From: Ichthyophis bannanicus
Taxonomy: Eukaryota > Chordata > Amphibia > Gymnophiona > Ichthyophiidae
Direction: 5' to 3'
DNA: 64,000 bases
NCBI GenBank assembly: GCA_033557465.1
Contig: CM066043.1
Location: forward strand, 106,816,278 to 106,880,277
The position numbers were made by a program, and so were the translations under genes. The notes under the pieces were generated by a model. That model was not told where the DNA came from. It made no database searches and saw only the letters and a list, made by a program, of their open reading frames with translations. Shown here piece after piece: positions 59,693-64,000 of the stretch. How positions within the stretch are numbered: the stretch's first letter is position 1; each line of letters starts with the position of its first letter.

Positions 59693-59791
59693 GGAAATCC
59701 TCCAGTACGATGCTCCTCCGAGGGAATCGCTCATGGTGCCCATCCCTCCAATCCTGGAACGGCTGATTCTCCGGATTTGGGAGACACTGGC
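59693..59791 (+). mobile_element. 99-bp DIRS gag patch inside CR1 LINE
   Basis: Identical by eye to 52691-52789 of DIRS copy 5 (GGAAATCCTCCAGTACGATG to GGGAGACACTGGC), flanked on both sides by CR1 sequence and with no DIRS ends. Confidence 0.85.
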
Positions 59792-60155
59792 CTCGCCTTT
59801 AAACCTCGTCTTTAAACCATGCTGGCAATTTTTTGGCCTTCCTTCCACTTTTCTTAAAGCATGGAATACAACTGGTCTGTGCTTCCAAAATAGTACTTTT
59901 AAACAACGTCAAAGCTGATGTAAGTCTTTAACCTTTGCAACTGCTCCTTTTAGTTTTTCCTTAACTATTTTCCTCATTCTATCATAGTCTCCCTTTTGAC
60001 AGTTAAAAGGTAGTGTTGTGGATTTCCTTGCCATCCTTCTTCCATTTATTAAATAAAATGTGATCATGTTATGATCACTATTGCCAAGTGGCCCCAACAC
60101 CCTTATCTCTTGCACCAGATCCTGTGTTCCATTAAGGACTAGGTCCAAAATGAAA

Positions 60156-60469
60156 GATTACTCTGCACCTCCCCTCACCTGCAACAAGTCAGACCTCTTG
60201 GGAATGGAAATCCGCACACACAGCAATGAGAAGGTTAATAGATAATCAGTAAATAATACACAACACACTTGTATTATACACACAGGACCAAAGCGCTTTG
60301 GGAGAGCAAGCCAGGCCTTTGCCTATGTTTCCTCTGAAATCAAAGCTTTAGGCCTCTTTATTTATAGGTAAAGATACCATTACACAGCATAATTTCACTT
60401 TATTATTCTACGTCTCACATCACGTATATTCATAATATACATATTTTATTCTACGTCTAGTGTTACGTA
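60156..60469. other. Unassigned sequence between two LINEs
   Basis: No coding signal; possibly the edge of a further retroelement (tttatttataggtaaagata). Confidence 0.35.
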
Positions 60470-60705
60470 TATTTATTTATTTAACATTTTTTATATACCG
60501 TCTTTCTACGAATCAAGACATTTCAAGGCAGTGTGTTTCAACTGTTTACAAGGAACAAGGTAACAAGGATACATAAGTGAACAAAATGAACTAATTACAA
60601 TGATCAATGATCAACTATTTACATGTGTAAGTGTATAGAGCTGCAATTGGTTGTATTATGGGTTTGAGGGAGCATGGGCGGTAAGGTAGATGTAAGGGTT
60701 AGGTA

Positions 60706-62440
60706 TTAGGGTGGTAGGGAAAAATATTCAAGGAAGAGGTGGGTTTTTAACTTCTTTCGAAATTCAGAGTGATTCACACAGTTACGTAGTTCATGAGGAA
60801 GGGTATTCCATAGGGATGGAGCATAGAGGGAGAAGGCCTTGTTGATAGTAGATTGTTTGCAGTGCCTTTTATTTGTTGGTATGGTCAGTAGGTTTTTGGT
60901 AGAGGAACAGTGTGTTCTTGTGTTGTTGGAGAAGGCAAGGAGAGGAGAGAGGCATGGAGCTGACTCCTTTAGGATAATTTTGTGTATAAGAGTGAGAACC
61001 TTGAATTTAGCTCGGTGTTGAATTGGGAGCCAGTGGAGATCATAGAGGACTGGTGTAATATGGGATTGTCTGGGGGTGTTGGTTATAAGCCGCGCTAATG
61101 TATTCTGGGCTAGTTGGAGGGGTAGGATGGTGTTCTTGGGGAGGCCATGATAGATCAGATTACAGTAGTCAAGCGAAGGGGTTGTGAGGGCCTGACAGAC
61201 TGTGCGAAAGGAGTCAGGGCTTAAGAGAGGTTTGAGGTTCCTGAGAGTACGTAGCTTTGCGTATATTGTATTAGTGGTTCTCTTTATTTGATCGAAGAAG
61301 GAGAGGTTCTGATCAAGGATGATTCCAAGATATTTCACTTGGTTTTTTATAGTGAGTGTGAGATCGCCGAAGGTGAGGGTTGGGGGAGGGGTGTAGGAGG
61401 GATTGGAAAATACTTGAAGAACCTCAGTTTTGGCTTGGTTAATTAGTAAGTTGTGCTGGGAGAGCCAAGCTTTGAGGCTGATTAGACATTCATTTAGTTT
61501 AGTAAAATTAGGGTTAGTGAGGTCAAATGGGGTGAAGCACATCATGTCGTCTGCGTATAATTGGTATTGAATGCCATAGTTTTGAAAAACTTTGCAGACA
61601 GGTTGGAGGAAGATATTGAAAAGTAACGTGGATAGGCTAGAACCTTGGGGGACACCTTGTTTTAGCGTGAATGGGAGGGAGGTATCACTTCCAATACGGA
61701 CCTGTTGGGTTCTGGAGTCCAAGTAGGATTGGAACCATTTTAGAGTTGTGCCTCTCAGTCCTATTTCATGAAGTCTGATTAGGAGTTGATGGTGGGGGAG
61801 GGAGTCAAAGGCGGCAGATAAGTCAAGGAAAATAAGTAGGCATCCTTGTGTGGGGTTCTGGGTGTGTAAGTACAAGGAATCTAGAAGGGAGGTAAGGAGG
61901 GTTTCAACTCCGTGATTCTTTTTGAAACCATGTTGGAATAAGTCAAGGGGAGAGTGGTCGTCAATGTAGTCCTGGAGTTGGGTTTGGACAAGTTTCTCAG
62001 TTATCTTTGCGAGGAAAGGGATACTAGAGATGGGTCTATAGGAGGAAGGGGAGGTGGGGTCTAGTTTAGCTCCTTTTAGGATTGGGCGGATAGAGGCACA
62101 TTTAAGTGGGAGTGGTACAGAACCAGTCTGGAGGGAGTTTTGTACAGTATTCAGAATGTGGGGGATGAAGGAACTTCTGATAGACTTGATCCAGGGGACA
62201 GGACAAGGATCAAGGGTAGAGGTTGAAGCATTCAAATCTTTAATAACATCAGATACATTATCTAAAGTAATGGGATGAAACTCATTCCCTGAGTTTGAGA
62301 AGATTGCATCTTGTGGTTGGGTGATGTGGTCAGGGGTGAGTTGGGAGTTATTGGTTGATAAAGGTGGGAGAAATTTAGAGGACAGATGGTTAGCTATAGC
62401 CTGCGCAGATATTTCTGGTGGCTGGTCATGTTGTAAGGGC
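60706..62440 (-). pseudogene. L2-type ORF2, reverse transcriptase portion
   Basis: Open from the duplication to the natural end. ASIRPILKGAKLDPTSPSSY, YRPISSIPFLAKITEKLVQ, FLDLSAAFDSLPHHQLLIRL (first Asp), KQGVPQGSSLSTLLFNIFLQ, QYQLYADDMMCFTPFD with YADD intact, then VKYLGIILD and DLHWLPIQHRAKFKVLTLIH, ending LKTHLFLEYFSLPP. The first Met at 62235 lies inside the domain linker. All catalytic residues visible are kept. Confidence 0.85.
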
Positions 62441-62444
62441 TCAT

Positions 62445-63377
62445 TTATTCATTTATTAGGGATTTGGTAATGGAGAAGAGCTCTCTTGGTTTATTAAGCG
62501 CTCGTTGGATAATATTTTCGTTGTATTCTCTTTTGTGGGTGAGGGTTTCTGAGCAGTAGGTTTGAAGTTTGGCTGTGTAGGCAACATGTACATTGGTGTC
62601 TTGAGTGCGTCTCCATTTACGTTCAAGGTGTCTAAGCTCCCTTTTGAGGTTTCTCAGGTTTGTGGAGAACCATGGGGTTCTTCTACGGTGTTTTTGATGG
62701 TATTGCTTAGGTGGAAGTAGGGAGGCTGCAGATAGGATTTCATTCCATTTGGAGATGATGGACTCTTGGTTCAGGTTTTTGCTATTTAGTAGGTCAAGTG
62801 ATGGGAGTGTTTGCTCCAGGAAGGTGGCTTCATTGAATTCTTTGAATTTACGGGTGTGATGGAGATGTGTGTGTGGTTGACTGTTGTGGGTGGAGTAGGG
62901 GACGGTGAAGAGGATGAGGGCATGATCAGACCAAGGTATGGGTTGGATAGTGTGTAAGACCTGATCATTGAAGAGGGGGTGTTGTGGGAAAAATATTAAG
63001 TCAAGGACGTTTCCTTTAGAATGTGTGGGGTGCTGTAGTATTTGGGTGAAGTGAAGAGTCTTCATTGCTTGGAGGAAGGATGAGGATTGTATTGAAGAAA
63101 TAGAGTGTAGGTTTAGGTCTCCTAAGATAATTAGAGGGCGTGAGGGAGGTTGGGGTGAGCAGGCTGTATCTAGGATCGTGGAGAGATCAGATGAGTTAGC
63201 CTGGGGGGTATGGTATAGAAGGTGCAGAGAAAGTTTGGAGTTAGAGACAGTAATGGAGTCCATGCCTGTGGTGGAAGTGGATTCAACAGTAGAGAGCTGC
63301 AAGTTGGATCTAGAGATAATAGCTACACCTCCTCCTCTTCCATGTAATCTGTTACATATTGTCACCCTTACACCCAC
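62445..63377 (-). pseudogene. L2-type ORF2, endonuclease portion
   Basis: 310 open codons starting inside the exonuclease-endonuclease-phosphatase domain: GRGGGVAIISRS, then PLIILGDLNLHS (the GDxN catalytic motif), VLDLIF and WSDHALILF (SDH catalytic His). The N-terminal strand of the domain is missing by truncation. It ends KSLINE then stop, caused by the 8-bp duplication. Confidence 0.8.
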
Positions 63378-63378
63378 T

Positions 63379-64000
63379 CCCTAACCTTGAGGGTTAAGGA
63401 GGGATGGGCCTTGTGTAGTTGTGGGGGCCAATTAAAGTCGGGAACAAGAAATTTATATACAAGGATTTTATTTTCCCCGCTCCTTGGTGGTCAGGAACAG
63501 GTGAGAAGGTCAAGCAATCAGGTAATGTACAAAACAAAGGCTTTCAATGCTGTGCTTCAAATTATGCTTCTTTGAGGAAACACATTACCTCATGTGTCTT
63601 CTCCGCGCAGTATTCACAAAGTGCTTTGTAAGAAACAATATTGTTTTCCCTTGCAATTGGGATACAGTCCAACTTATTTCAAACTTCAATAAGCTTTCCT
63701 TTCCAATTGCTTCCAAAAACAGAATTTCTTTTCATATGCTTTTCTTCTATTCTGGGTTAGCATAACCAGAATCAACTGCCAGGTATAAACATTCAAGCTT
63801 TGCATTAATCAGTTTTCTCAATTAGCCCAATTGAGCAGTCCATCGGCTGATTAATTTCAAGCATGGGCCGTGGATTCAATGTAGGAATTCCTATTCCAGG
63901 ATTAGTCCGGGCCTGAATGTTAGCTTTTTCTGAAACAGCTCTTTTATTCAAGAATTGTCTAAATTCACTCAGGAGTTGCTCTGCCTGTCTCCTAGCAGGA
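63379..64000. other. Unassigned sequence to window end
   Basis: No gene or familiar repeat recognised; AT-rich with tttatatacaaggattttat and similar runs. Confidence 0.35.

Larger units (their letters stand above)
50812..60155 (-). mobile_element. CR1/L2-group LINE, - strand, extensively interrupted
   Basis: The 3' UTR is at 50812-51233, then RT at 57009-57950 and 58265-58700 (FADDTELFKV replaced by LADDTELF; YLDFQKAFDKVPHEK), the linker at 59400-59690, and a part of the endonuclease at 59800-60155 (DLVLNGTQDLVQEIRVLGPL, GNSDHNMITF). Insertions: DIRS 51234-57008, an RTE-like piece 57951-58264, a tail fragment 58500-58612, another CR1 58700-59395 and a DIRS patch 59693-59791. Confidence 0.8.
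60470..63378 (-). mobile_element. L2-type LINE, - strand, 5'-truncated, otherwise well preserved
   Basis: The 3' tail (60470-60705) includes tttttatataccgtctttc. ORF2 runs from an endonuclease fragment (62445-63377) to the RT (60706-62440). A single 8-bp tandem duplication (TCATTTAT twice, 62441-62456) breaks the frame between the two. It is probably the youngest LINE in the window. Confidence 0.85.

Overview
This window is vertebrate genomic DNA dominated by transposable elements. Two protein-coding genes can be read with confidence, both on the + strand. The first is the 3' end of PQBP1, a nuclear WW-domain splicing/transcription factor. Its last three coding exons are at 10462-10842, 12591-12651 and 21887-22043. 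The second is a complete three-exon PRAF2, a PRA1-family ER/Golgi membrane protein, with exons at 31690-31865, 45121-45338 and 45738-45877. In human both genes lie in Xp11.23, so the linkage looks like an ancestral block. No WW-domain exon of PQBP1 was found in the first 10.4 kb; the 5' exons probably lie before the window.

The repeats are DIRS-type tyrosine-recombinase retrotransposons of at least four families, CR1/L2-group LINEs, RTE (BovB-like) LINEs, tRNA-derived SINEs with CORE-like bodies, hAT-type non-autonomous elements, and a probable Penelope-related foldback carrying hammerhead-like ribozyme motifs. This mix, with DIRS as the largest component and genes spread over long introns, suggests an amphibian with a large genome, perhaps a caecilian. 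That is inference; no species marker was seen.

Layout. 1-4056: DIRS copy 1, cut by the window edge and carrying a ~1 kb insertion. 4346-6300: left end and gag of a related DIRS. 6585-10450: a third DIRS family, split by an RTE LINE that itself holds a SINE; it ends about 11 bp before a PQBP1 exon. 10462-22201: PQBP1 3' part. Its 9.2-kb last intron holds DIRS copy 3 (12806-21496), which contains the foldback (14176-15732) and a CR1-like LINE (16580-18600). 22714-22785: tRNA-Cys-like sequence. 22836-28215: RTE LINE with a minus-strand CR1-like LINE nested inside. 28423-30200: palindrome plus minisatellite composite. 31290-31690: PRAF2 promoter region with three ZNF143/THAP11-type motifs. 31866-45120: PRAF2 intron 1, with a 5.8-kb DIRS (37541-43335), L2 pieces, SINEs and a MITE. 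47418-50811: DIRS left half interrupted by a SPIN-like hAT element. 50812-60155: minus-strand CR1-like LINE holding a nearly full-length DIRS (51234-57008), further LINE/SINE pieces and a 99-bp patch of DIRS gag. 60470-63378: minus-strand L2-type LINE, open except for one 8-bp duplication.

The two genes show no sign of working together beyond shared orientation. The points most worth checking are the 31-unit Arg-Pro/Leu-Glu repeat coded inside PQBP1, the DIRS end abutting that exon's acceptor, the ribozyme-bearing foldback, the cargo shared by two hAT-like composites, and the DIRS patch inside the LINE.
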